DNA of 17,675 nt from Candidatus Sigynarchaeota archaeon (GTDB lineage: Archaea; Asgardarchaeota; Lokiarchaeia; Sigynarchaeales; Sigynarchaeaceae): the NCBI GenBank assembly GCA_030587525.1, contig JAUQYW010000711.1:1-17675 (forward strand). Reading direction: 5' to 3'. Shown piece by piece: positions 1 through 6,317 of the stretch. The notes under the pieces are model-generated. The model searched no databases and was not told where the DNA came from. It was given only the letters and a program-made list of their open reading frames with translations. Positions within the stretch are counted from its first letter, which is position 1; the number at the start of each line of letters is the position of its first letter. A program made the position numbers and the translations under genes.

Positions 1-1092
1 AGCGTGTATTACAATCACACGGCATTTTTGAGGCGCTACACGGAGGTCATGTTCTTCGAGGTGAACGTGACTGACAACGACAACCCGTGGAATGCAACCG
101 AGGTGAAAATCATCTTCCACAAGGAGAACAGCCTGGTCAACGTCTCGTCGGCGGCACTCATCCCTAACATGACCACGGGCAATTTCACCGGGGCCATGAA
201 CGTTACGCTCGACACGAGCGGTCAACTTGCCCCGACGGGCGGTTACACGATCCACGTCATCGCCAAGGATGCCGAGACCCTTGATTCGGCCACGGTCGAG
301 TTCGTGCCTGCCTCGAAAAATGCAACGTGGATACTGAATAACAATCCCGTGATGCACGAAACCTTGATCAACAACCAGACCCTCGTGAACGGCACCCGCT
401 TCTCGCAAGGTCAACGCCTCGAGTTTACCGTGAACGCGTCGGATATCGAGAACGAGATCGATTACATCGAGATACGGTTGCTGTACGCCGATGGCGGGAA
501 CACTGCTTTCAATTATTATATCTTGTCAAACACAACGTACACGCTGAACATCTCCAGCAGCGTTCTCGCACCCGGAACATGGTACATCTACGTTATCGTC
601 GTCGATTTCGAGGCCGATGCCAACATGAACACCCCTGCATATACGATCGTGATCGATCCCGACCTCAGGGACATGACCAGCTTTGCCATCTGGATCGCCC
701 TGGCGGCGATCCTAGGCCTCGTAGTCGGTGGCTGGATCATCTGGCGGTATGCCAATGCAAAGATCGCCGACATCCGCCGCGACCAGATCATCAAGGGGAA
801 GATCAAGACCGAGTCGGCCGATGCCAAGAAAGCCAAGCCTGGCGAGAAGTCATCCGACAAGAAATATGTCGATCCCGCGTCCGCGAAGGCTGCCAAGAAG
901 GAAAGCGACGATGCTGCGAAGGCACCCGAGAAAAAACCCGACAAGGCGACCGAGGGCGCGAGCAAGCCCGCGGAAAAGAAGGGCTCGGACAAGCCCGCGG
1001 AAAAGAAGGGCTCGGACAAGGCTGAGGAAAGCAAGGGGGCAGCGCTTGCCAAGGCGTTGTCCGCGAAGAAATCCGATAAATCGAAGAAATGA
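1..1092 (+). CDS. Membrane-anchored surface protein with charged cytoplasmic tail (5' partial)
   Basis: The reading frame is open from base 1, so the gene starts upstream; numbering here is from the GTG at base 4. Residues 1-220 are beta-rich and Ig/fibronectin-like (alternating hydrophobic strands, DNDNPW and DIENEID turns) and carry over ten N-x-S/T sequons (for example NHT, NVT, NAT, NMT), which points to an N-glycosylated extracellular part. One membrane helix follows at about 225-247, then a basic stop-transfer (RYANAKIADIRR). The rest, about 260-362, is a low-complexity Lys/Ala/Glu/Ser/Asp tail that should lie in the cytoplasm and includes two exact copies of KPAEKKGSD. The topology (outside-TM-inside) is read from the sequence. 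The function is unknown; such type I proteins in archaea are often adhesins or cell-surface receptors, but nothing here decides that. The gene ends convergently to the Sir2 gene. Confidence 0.75.
   Translation, partial: SVYYNHTAFLRRYTEVMFFEVNVTDNDNPWNATEVKIIFHKENSLVNVSSAALIPNMTTGNFTGAMNVTLDTSGQLAPTGGYTIHVIAKDAETLDSATVEFVPASKNATWILNNNPVMHETLINNQTLVNGTRFSQGQRLEFTVNASDIENEIDYIEIRLLYADGGNTAFNYYILSNTTYTLNISSSVLAPGTWYIYVIVVDFEADANMNTPAYTIVIDPDLRDMTSFAIWIALAAILGLVVGGWIIWRYANAKIADIRRDQIIKGKIKTESADAKKAKPGEKSSDKKYVDPASAKAAKKESDDAAKAPEKKPDKATEGASKPAEKKGSDKPAEKKGSDKAEESKGAALAKALSAKKSDKSKK
964..1017 (+). repeat. Two perfect tandem copies of a 27-bp unit
   Basis: Bases 964-990 and 991-1017 are identical, in frame, and encode KPAEKKGSD twice within the charged tail of the surface protein. 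A degenerate third start (KAEESKG) follows. Identity at the DNA level suggests a recent duplication or slippage event and probable copy-number variation between strains. Confidence 0.9.
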
Positions 1093-1130
1093 TCCATTTT
1101 TTCTCGTTCTATTTCTCTTTATTTTTCATG
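1093..1130 (+). terminator. T-rich archaeal-type terminator after the surface-protein gene
   Basis: The 38 bp between the convergent stop codons of the surface-protein and Sir2 genes contain repeated T runs on the + strand (TTTTTT, then TTTCTCTTT and ATTTTT). T tracts without a strong hairpin are typical of archaeal transcription ends. Inferred from base composition only. Confidence 0.5.
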
Positions 1131-1910
1131 TCATTTCGTACCGAGCCTGTAAATCACGTGATCAACGATATCGGGAAGAACTTCGCCGAGTGGCGAGTGC
1201 ACGACGATGGTCGCATGGGCATCGAGCCGGGTAGGCATCTGGTTGATGATTGCGAGCTGGGCGCCGTGATCGAGGGCCGCGCGTGGCAGCCGGTTGGCCG
1301 GATACACCTCGAGCGAGCTACCCAGCACGAGAAACACGTCGCAGTTTTCGGCGAGGCCGGTCGCGCGTTCCATCGCGCCTTCGGGAAGGGATTCGCCGAA
1401 GAATGTCGTGTCTGGCTTGAGCACGCCGAGGTTACATTCGTCGCAGCGAGGAGGTATCTCTCCGTCGTTCACGATCTTTCTCGCGATCACGTCGATGGGG
1501 AAGTTGCTGCGGCATCGCGTGCACGTGCACGTTCGCAAGCTGCCGTGGAGCTCGATCACGTTCTTGGACCCGGCCTTCTGATGGAGGCTGTCGATGTTTT
1601 GCGTGATGACGCCCGACAGTTTCCCGGCTTGCTCCAGCTTCGCGAGAGCAAGGTGCGCCGGGTTCGGCTTCGCGCTGAACACCGTGCCAGCCAGCTCCGC
1701 TGCCATGGTGAAAAATGCTTTGGGGTCCTTTTCAAACGTGGACACGTCGGCAAGCGACGGGTCATATTTTTCCCACAAGCCGCTGCCGGGCGACCGGAAA
1801 TCCGGGATGCCCGATTCGGTCGAGATGCCCGCGCCCGTGAACGCGACGACGCGCTTGGCATCCACGATCATGGTTTCCAGCAATTCTAGAAGGAAGTATT
1901 GCATGTCCAT
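1131..1910 (-). CDS. cobB: Sir2-family NAD-dependent protein deacylase
   Basis: A sirtuin of 259 residues removes acyl groups from lysines using NAD, giving nicotinamide and O-acyl-ADP-ribose. All family landmarks are present in order: the NAD-binding GAGIS at 26-30 and GIPDFR at 34-39, TQNID at 103-107, the catalytic His in ELHGS (H122), four zinc-ligand Cys as C130/C133 and C156/C159, FFGE at 170-173, the ribose-binding GSS at 197-199 and IIN at 221-223. The length fits the ~245-260-residue archaeal and bacterial class. The ATG at 1910 puts GAG about 25 residues in, as in other sirtuins; an internal ATG (residue 14) is possible but leaves a short N-terminus. The gene lies downstream of ftr on the same strand, separated by 66 bp with a T-tract, so it may have its own weak promoter. 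Archaeal targets include Alba; the target here is unknown. Confidence 0.93.
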   Translation of the reverse strand: MDMQYFLLELLETMIVDAKRVVAFTGAGISTESGIPDFRSPGSGLWEKYDPSLADVSTFEKDPKAFFTMAAELAGTVFSAKPNPAHLALAKLEQAGKLSGVITQNIDSLHQKAGSKNVIELHGSLRTCTCTRCRSNFPIDVIARKIVNDGEIPPRCDECNLGVLKPDTTFFGESLPEGAMERATGLAENCDVFLVLGSSLEVYPANRLPRAALDHGAQLAIINQMPTRLDAHATIVVHSPLGEVLPDIVDHVIYRLGTK

Positions 1911-1937
1911 GGGGAATCGACCTTGTTAATCATCAAG

Positions 1938-1957
1938 TAAAAGAGAAAAAGGAGATG
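1938..1957 (-). terminator. T-rich tract downstream of ftr
   Basis: On the - strand, about 20-40 nt past the ftr stop, the sequence reads as a pyrimidine run (CTCCTTTTTCTCTTTTACTT). This looks like an archaeal intrinsic terminator. It would make ftr mostly monocistronic, with any read-through entering the Sir2 gene. Confidence 0.4.
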
Positions 1958-1976
1958 GCACGCGGCACGAGCGCGA

Positions 1977-2924
1977 TCACAAGAGGTCCTTCAAGAAAAA
2001 CTGGTGCTTGCCGAGCTTCCCGCCGTAGTTGCCGGCCGTGATGGCGACGAGGCCGGGTACCTTGGCCGCGGCTTGCACCGACGCTTTCATCGCGGCCTTG
2101 ATCGCGTCGGCTGTCAAGCCGTCGTAGATGATCTCGAAAACCGCTGTCACGCCGTCGAGCACCTGGCTCTGGACCGGGATCTCGTAGGGCTTTCCTTCCT
2201 TGTCCTTGCCCTTTGCGACCTTGCCCTTGAGCGTGGGGCACAGCGCGTCGTTCGTGGAGGCTTTCAAGAACTCGTACTTCGAGCCAACCTTCGAGCCGCT
2301 CGCCACGACGCCGCCCGGGAAGGGCATGATGACGCCCTCGACCTTACTCGCGGCATCGACGGCAGCCTTGGCCGCATTGAGCCCGGCATCGAGCGTCTTG
2401 GCTTGCAAGATCAAGTTGCCGCCGGCGACGCCCTTGCCGAACTTGAACGTCGATTGCACGATGAACTCGCCGTCCATGACCGGTATCCGGTGGATCAAGA
2501 ACGGGTAGGCTTTTTCATCTTTTGCCTGGAATCCGTCGCCGAAGAAGGCCAGGTTCTTGCCGGTCGGCGCTTCCTCGGTTTTCTCGTTCACCAGGGCTTG
2601 CGGGAACGCATCGAACACTGCCGTCGTCGGGCAGGTGAGGATGCATTGACCGACGCGATCGAGCAGCACCTCGGGCATCTTTTCCTTCCCCGCGACGAAC
2701 ATGACGATGATGCCTGGTCGCTTGTCTGGTGTCTTGTCGGCGGGTACTTCCACATCGATGCCCGCTTCGCACGGGCAATGGATCGTGCTGGTTGCAAAGC
2801 CAGTCGCGCACAGCGCGGCTTGCTTCGCCCAGTACGTATCTTTCGCGGTGATCAGCACGCGGGCCATGTAGCTGCTAAAAGCTTCCGCGTACGTGTCAAC
2901 GATTTCAACGTTGTTGAGCTTCAT
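1977..2924 (-). CDS. ftr: Formylmethanofuran:tetrahydromethanopterin formyltransferase
   Basis: This cytosolic enzyme moves the formyl group between formylmethanofuran and tetrahydromethanopterin, the second step of the archaeal methyl branch of C1 metabolism. The 315-residue protein follows the Ftr family from end to end: N-terminal VEIVDTYAEAFSSYMARVLI, ATGFATSTIHCPCEAGID around 41-57, LLDRVGQCILT near 87-97, FFGDG near 127-131, GEFIV, GVAGGN, the PFPGGVVASGSKVGSKYEFL stretch, STNDALCPT, and AGNYGGKLG near the C-terminus. It is slightly longer than the methanogen enzymes (~297 residues). The extra length is a Lys/Gly-rich insertion after CPTLKGK (about residues 230-250). The ATG at 2924 has a strong Shine-Dalgarno. 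No other pathway gene is next to it, which is common where these genes are scattered. The direction of use (methanogenic, acetogenic or oxidative) cannot be told from one gene. Confidence 0.96.
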   Translation of the reverse strand: MKLNNVEIVDTYAEAFSSYMARVLITAKDTYWAKQAALCATGFATSTIHCPCEAGIDVEVPADKTPDKRPGIIVMFVAGKEKMPEVLLDRVGQCILTCPTTAVFDAFPQALVNEKTEEAPTGKNLAFFGDGFQAKDEKAYPFLIHRIPVMDGEFIVQSTFKFGKGVAGGNLILQAKTLDAGLNAAKAAVDAASKVEGVIMPFPGGVVASGSKVGSKYEFLKASTNDALCPTLKGKVAKGKDKEGKPYEIPVQSQVLDGVTAVFEIIYDGLTADAIKAAMKASVQAAAKVPGLVAITAGNYGGKLGKHQFFLKDLL

Positions 2925-2930
2925 TAGGTA

Positions 2931-2937
2931 TCTCCTT
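2931..2937 (-). promoter_or_regulatory. Strong ribosome binding site of ftr
   Basis: On the - strand AAGGAGA lies 6 nt before the ATG of ftr, a near-perfect match to the 16S rRNA anti-SD. It fixes the start at 2924 and shows that this organism uses SD-led as well as apparently leaderless mRNAs. Confidence 0.8.
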
Positions 2938-3010
2938 GTGAATTCATTAACGATTAATTGTCTTTTTGCCTCTTTAGATTTAATCCTTGTCTGTTACTGG
3001 ATTGATCCTT

Positions 3011-3580
3011 ATGTCAGATAACCTATCGCTGTTGGAAGCCATCCACGCACTGAAGCACCTGCCGCGGAAAGGCTGGGTAGAGCACGGGCTGGATGCGGGG
3101 AAAGTCGAGTCGGTCGGCTCGCACGCGTTTGGGACCGCCGCGCTGGCGGTGATCTTGAAGGAAACAGGGTATCTCCCGAAGAACGTGCCACTGGAACGGG
3201 TGTTGGTGCTTGCACTATTTCATGACATCGTCGAGAGCCTCACCGGCGACATCACACCAGCCAGCAAGGTAACCCCCGAAAAAAAAGCGAGCCTGGAGCT
3301 CGACGCGGCACGGAAGCTGCTGGGGGGAATCCCGGGCATGGCCGCGGTGCAGCACGACCTGGAAGCTTTCATCGCGACTCCCGGCAAGGGTAGCACGGAC
3401 CCGGTTCACTCGATAGTGAAGCAGCTCGACAAGCTCGACATGATGATCCAGTCGCTGTTTTACGAGCAATCGACTGGCAAGCCCTTGAGCGATTTCAACA
3501 ATGATCCCGGGAAATACTTGGTCGACAAGAAATTGCTCGCGTTCTTTGATTCGATATTAAAAAGAATCTGCCTTGAATGA
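3011..3580 (+). CDS. HD-domain phosphohydrolase, HDDC2/YfbR-like 5'-deoxynucleotidase
   Basis: The 189-residue protein has the metal-binding set of HD hydrolases in HDDC2/YfbR order: H38 in ESVGSHAFG, the HD doublet H71-D72 in ALFHDIVES, the family GDITP at 79-83, and D140 in QLDKLDMM followed by the FYEQS stretch (HDDC2 proteins carry a similar DLDK...YE segment). Enzymes of this group dephosphorylate (deoxy)nucleoside 5'-monophosphates; the exact substrate here is not known. The LPRKGWVEHG segment near the start also matches the family. I chose the ATG at 3011 over the in-frame TTG at 2987 because the extra residues (SVTGLIL) have no family counterpart and no SD precedes either. An AT-rich element at 2976-2984 lies about 30 bp upstream, which suits a leaderless mRNA. 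The gene is divergent from ftr and about 28 bp upstream of the URO-D gene, so those two may form an operon. Confidence 0.82.
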   Translation: MSDNLSLLEAIHALKHLPRKGWVEHGLDAGKVESVGSHAFGTAALAVILKETGYLPKNVPLERVLVLALFHDIVESLTGDITPASKVTPEKKASLELDAARKLLGGIPGMAAVQHDLEAFIATPGKGSTDPVHSIVKQLDKLDMMIQSLFYEQSTGKPLSDFNNDPGKYLVDKKLLAFFDSILKRICLE

Positions 3581-3608
3581 ATGCCACGATCGATCTGTTG
3601 ATGTTGCA

Positions 3609-4748
3609 ATGAACAGCAAGGAACGGTTTTTGGTGGCCTTAAACCACGAGGAACCAGACCGGGTGCCGTTGATCTTCACGAACGTCATGGACGGGTTCAA
3701 GGAACGCTGGCAAAAGCGCTACGAGGACGAGGTGAACCCGGATGACGTGATACTATTCGGCGGGCATGATTTGACCATGGCCAAGCATTTAGGATTCGAT
3801 GCCGCGTGGAGCGTCGTACCGGAGCATTTCGATTGCGCTCCGGATCCCGCTGAATTCAAGAGCCGGTTGCCGGTGTTGAAAGCGAGCCAATCCATCTCCT
3901 CGGACGGCCGCATCCACGAGCATGGTATGCTGGCAGGAAAAAACCACGCGTGGTACACGGGTCCAGGTCTCCGGGATCCGGAGCTCTGGCTGGAATGGTT
4001 CGGCAAGTTCAAGCCGGCGCCCCTGCCCAGCGCCGCGATCGCCGGCCTGAAACGGGGATACGCGGCGGCGACGAGCGGGCCGAACGGGGGGTTCTTGCCG
4101 CTCCCCGTGATCTCGGCCGTGTTCGAGACGGTCGTGGAAAGCCTCGGTCTCGACGAGTTCTCGCGCCTCTGCCGGAAAGACATGGCGACGCTCGAGAAAA
4201 TGCTGGATATCGTGACGGAACACCGCATCGTGCACGCGAGGGACATGGGCCGTGTTGGCATCGACGTCGCGGTCATGGGAGACGACAGTGCTTATAAGGG
4301 TAGGCCATACATCTCGCCGAAGCTGCACGATGCGCTGATCGTGCCCCGCTACGCCAAGATCGCCGCGGAGCTGCACCGGGCTGGTGCCAAGCTCTTGCTG
4401 CACAGCGACGGCTTCACCGAGCCGTACTTTCCCGGGCTCGTCAAGGCGGGTATCGATGGCGTCCACACGATCGAGAAGGCGGCGGGGATGGATCTCGGGC
4501 ATCTGAAGGTGACGTGGGGGGACAAGATCGCGCTGATGGGTCCCGTGGACTGCGCCGAGGTGCTCAGCTATGGCACGCCGGCGACGGTCGAGGCCGAGAT
4601 CATCACGCTGCTGAAACAAGGGGCGCGCGGTGGCGGGTTTGCTATGGGGCCCTGCACGGCGCTCCTCGACACGGTGCCGCTCGACAACGTGCATGCCATG
4701 GTCGCCGCGACGCTCAAGTATGGGAAATATCCATTGGCGCGGTTTTGA
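3609..4748 (+). CDS. URO-D family protein (corrinoid methyltransferase / MtaA-like fold)
   Basis: The 379-residue protein starts MNSKERFLVALNHEEPDRVP, the classic N-terminus of uroporphyrinogen-decarboxylase-like proteins, which supports the ATG at 3609 over an in-frame TTG at 3573. Further family marks are GDDSAYKGRPYISP (224-237), LLLHSDG (262-268), AGMDL (292-296), GPVDCAEVLSYGTP (311-324), VEAE and GGGFAMGPC (341-349). The group holds heme-pathway UROD and the MtaA/MtbA/CmuA methyltransferases that move methyl groups between corrinoid proteins and thiols. MtaA-type enzymes bind zinc through an H-x-C motif; here the site reads H-S-D, so the usual zinc Cys is missing. This HSDG subgroup is common in archaea and bacteria and mostly uncharacterised. 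No corrinoid-protein gene is adjacent. True heme synthesis is unlikely. The 15-bp gap to the next, convergent gene is tight. Confidence 0.82.
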   Translation: MNSKERFLVALNHEEPDRVPLIFTNVMDGFKERWQKRYEDEVNPDDVILFGGHDLTMAKHLGFDAAWSVVPEHFDCAPDPAEFKSRLPVLKASQSISSDGRIHEHGMLAGKNHAWYTGPGLRDPELWLEWFGKFKPAPLPSAAIAGLKRGYAAATSGPNGGFLPLPVISAVFETVVESLGLDEFSRLCRKDMATLEKMLDIVTEHRIVHARDMGRVGIDVAVMGDDSAYKGRPYISPKLHDALIVPRYAKIAAELHRAGAKLLLHSDGFTEPYFPGLVKAGIDGVHTIEKAAGMDLGHLKVTWGDKIALMGPVDCAEVLSYGTPATVEAEIITLLKQGARGGGFAMGPCTALLDTVPLDNVHAMVAATLKYGKYPLARF

Positions 4749-4763
4749 TTTCTCGCGATAGCA

Positions 4764-6104
4764 TCACGAACGGTTAAAGAATCGCTGTTTTTCCTTTAGC
4801 AATTTTTCCTTGAACCGCTTCTTTTCCGCGGATCGTTTGATGGCGATGTTCATGGCAAGAACCATAGCAATTGCGAGCCCCGTGATGAGTATTATCATGA
4901 ACACCATGGTCGTGCCGTCCCACGCACCTGGTGCTGCCATTTCATAGTTCATTGCTATTTGGAAATTTAAATCATAATCTGCCATCTTGTCCCACGCGCC
5001 CATGCTATGGCTGATAAGCATGTACCCGCCCATATAATTGTGATTTACCTTGACCGATTTGCAAGCAGATACAAAGCTTTGCTGGTTATCGCCATAAAAA
5101 ATCAAGGCATATTGCCTCCCGGGCTGCAAGCCGCTCGCGTTGAAATCCAACTCGATCCAGGTTCTAAAGGAAGGCGCCAGCCATTGGCTATAATTCATGA
5201 CGAGGCGCTGGATGGGCTGCTGGTTAACGTTCGGCAAGCCTGAAGGTGCTTGAACATCGTACAAGGCCAAGACGACGTACCCTGGGTCGGTGAAATCGAT
5301 TCGGTCGTAGGTTTGGAGCTTGATCGAGCTGATGCAAGTCCCGACCGACGTGAACACTTGACCTAGGCCGAATGCATCGTGCCCCGTGTCTTGAAAGACG
5401 TTGAAAACGCCGAATCCCATTTCGAGAATGAAATTCAAGTCGAATCCACACCAAGCTCCCCATTTATTCTTGCTGGCATCGTAATCGAGGAGACATCCAC
5501 CCTCATAATCGTTTCCATGAGATAAATATGTGCAACGCGCTGATAAGCCACCCCAGGCCGGTCCACCCTCGTTCGAATCAACCCCTTCGACGATGAACGC
5601 GTATTTTTCGTTCACGGTCAAGCCACTCACTTCAAACCCGGGAATGGAAGTCCATTGACCATAGCTGGTTGGTGCCCATATCGTGTACGGGATCGTTATG
5701 GAATGGATCCTGTTGGTCCATTTCGGCATCATGGCGTTGGCGTCCACCATGTACAAGGCAACCGATACTTGCGTTGGGTGATGGGGGACATTGGTGTTAT
5801 TATAGGGGAATAGCCAGAGAGCGTGGATGCTCGTTCCGGTGGCCGTGAAGATCTGCCCGAGCTTCGCACGATCCGTGCCCGAATCCGCTATCGTATTTGA
5901 AATGTTAAACCGGGCACTTTCTATGCAGTTGAACAAGTTCACGCTAGCAATTGAAACCTCGTGCTCGATATTGCATGATAGCGTCCGGTTTACCGCGAGC
6001 GGGACCATCTCACCTAGACCAAGCTCGAATGCAAGCAATAATCCCAAGGCAAGCACTCGCTTGCGATTGCTTGGCGGAGAATTGTTCACGTGGTGACGAT
6101 CCAT
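4764..6104 (-). CDS. Surface protein with two tandem jelly-roll-like domains and C-terminal membrane anchor
   Basis: I do not recognise a named family. The protein (446 residues from ATG 6104; an in-frame GTG at 6113 adds three) has a basic N-terminus and a hydrophobic stretch (RKRVLALGLLLAFELGLG), probably a signal peptide. A helix near the C-terminus (about 402-424, GTG-based numbering) is followed by the basic tail KRSAEKKRFKEKLLKEKQ. In between are two copies of one domain, about 74-232 and 240-388. Matching elements are GQIFTATGTSIHALWL with GQVFTSVGTCISSIKL, VSVALYMVDA with VVLALYDVQA, YAFIVEG with YALIFYG, and YEGGCLLDYD...WCGFDLNF with YMGGYMLISH...ADYDLNF. This resembles beta-sandwich, carbohydrate-binding-like modules, but ligand binding is inference. 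The domains should be outside the cell and the short charged tail inside. The gene diverges from the ABC permease gene. Confidence 0.72.
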   Translation of the reverse strand: MDRHHVNNSPPSNRKRVLALGLLLAFELGLGEMVPLAVNRTLSCNIEHEVSIASVNLFNCIESARFNISNTIADSGTDRAKLGQIFTATGTSIHALWLFPYNNTNVPHHPTQVSVALYMVDANAMMPKWTNRIHSITIPYTIWAPTSYGQWTSIPGFEVSGLTVNEKYAFIVEGVDSNEGGPAWGGLSARCTYLSHGNDYEGGCLLDYDASKNKWGAWCGFDLNFILEMGFGVFNVFQDTGHDAFGLGQVFTSVGTCISSIKLQTYDRIDFTDPGYVVLALYDVQAPSGLPNVNQQPIQRLVMNYSQWLAPSFRTWIELDFNASGLQPGRQYALIFYGDNQQSFVSACKSVKVNHNYMGGYMLISHSMGAWDKMADYDLNFQIAMNYEMAAPGAWDGTTMVFMIILITGLAIAMVLAMNIAIKRSAEKKRFKEKLLKEKQRFFNRS

Positions 6105-6175
6105 CCCGTTCACGACGATCCGGATCTTATGCGTCGTGTTGCATTGTATCCTTGAAATGGGAGATTATCTTAAGA

Positions 6176-6188
6176 TTATTTAAATTAA
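6176..6188. promoter_or_regulatory. AT-rich TATA-like element in the 213-bp divergent intergenic region
   Basis: Between the surface-protein gene (-) and the permease gene (+), bases 6176-6188 read TTATTTAAATTAA, close to an archaeal TATA box on either strand, flanked by the palindrome TCTTAAGA (6169-6176). It is about 70 bp from the left gene and about 135 bp from the right one, so both mRNAs would have leaders. A second TATA-like stretch (CATATAG, 6242-6248) is nearer the permease. I see no gene or other structure in the rest of 6105-6317. Confidence 0.4.
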
Positions 6189-6303
6189 CTGATTGAAAAG
6201 AAGCATTGAAGAACGAGGAACGGATGCTCCAATGACAAGCACATATAGCATGGTTCTTTGGCAAGTTGTGCCGATGACTACCATCGTTTCAGCCAATAGC
6301 GTT

Positions 6304-6309
6304 GAGGGA
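6304..6309 (+). promoter_or_regulatory. Ribosome binding site deciding the TTG start of the permease
   Basis: GAGGGA lies 8 nt before the TTG at 6318. The residues that follow (IKPAKLGYRSLKERKARTI) are a typical FtsX/MacB-permease N-terminus, so TTG is the likely start. Confidence 0.6.
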
Positions 6310-6317
6310 ATAAGTTC

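Noticed and set aside
1089..1889. + strand frame opposite the Sir2 gene (266 codons)
   Set aside because: The - strand has all sirtuin motifs, and the opposite translation is low-information Arg/Ala/Glu.
2004..2927. Long + strand frame opposite ftr (307 codons)
   Set aside because: Ftr on the - strand matches its family end to end. The opposite frame is an Arg/His/Gly-rich shadow typical of GC-biased coding DNA.
3789..4694. Long - strand frame opposite the URO-D gene (301 codons)
   Set aside because: The + strand protein has clear family motifs; the - strand translation has none.
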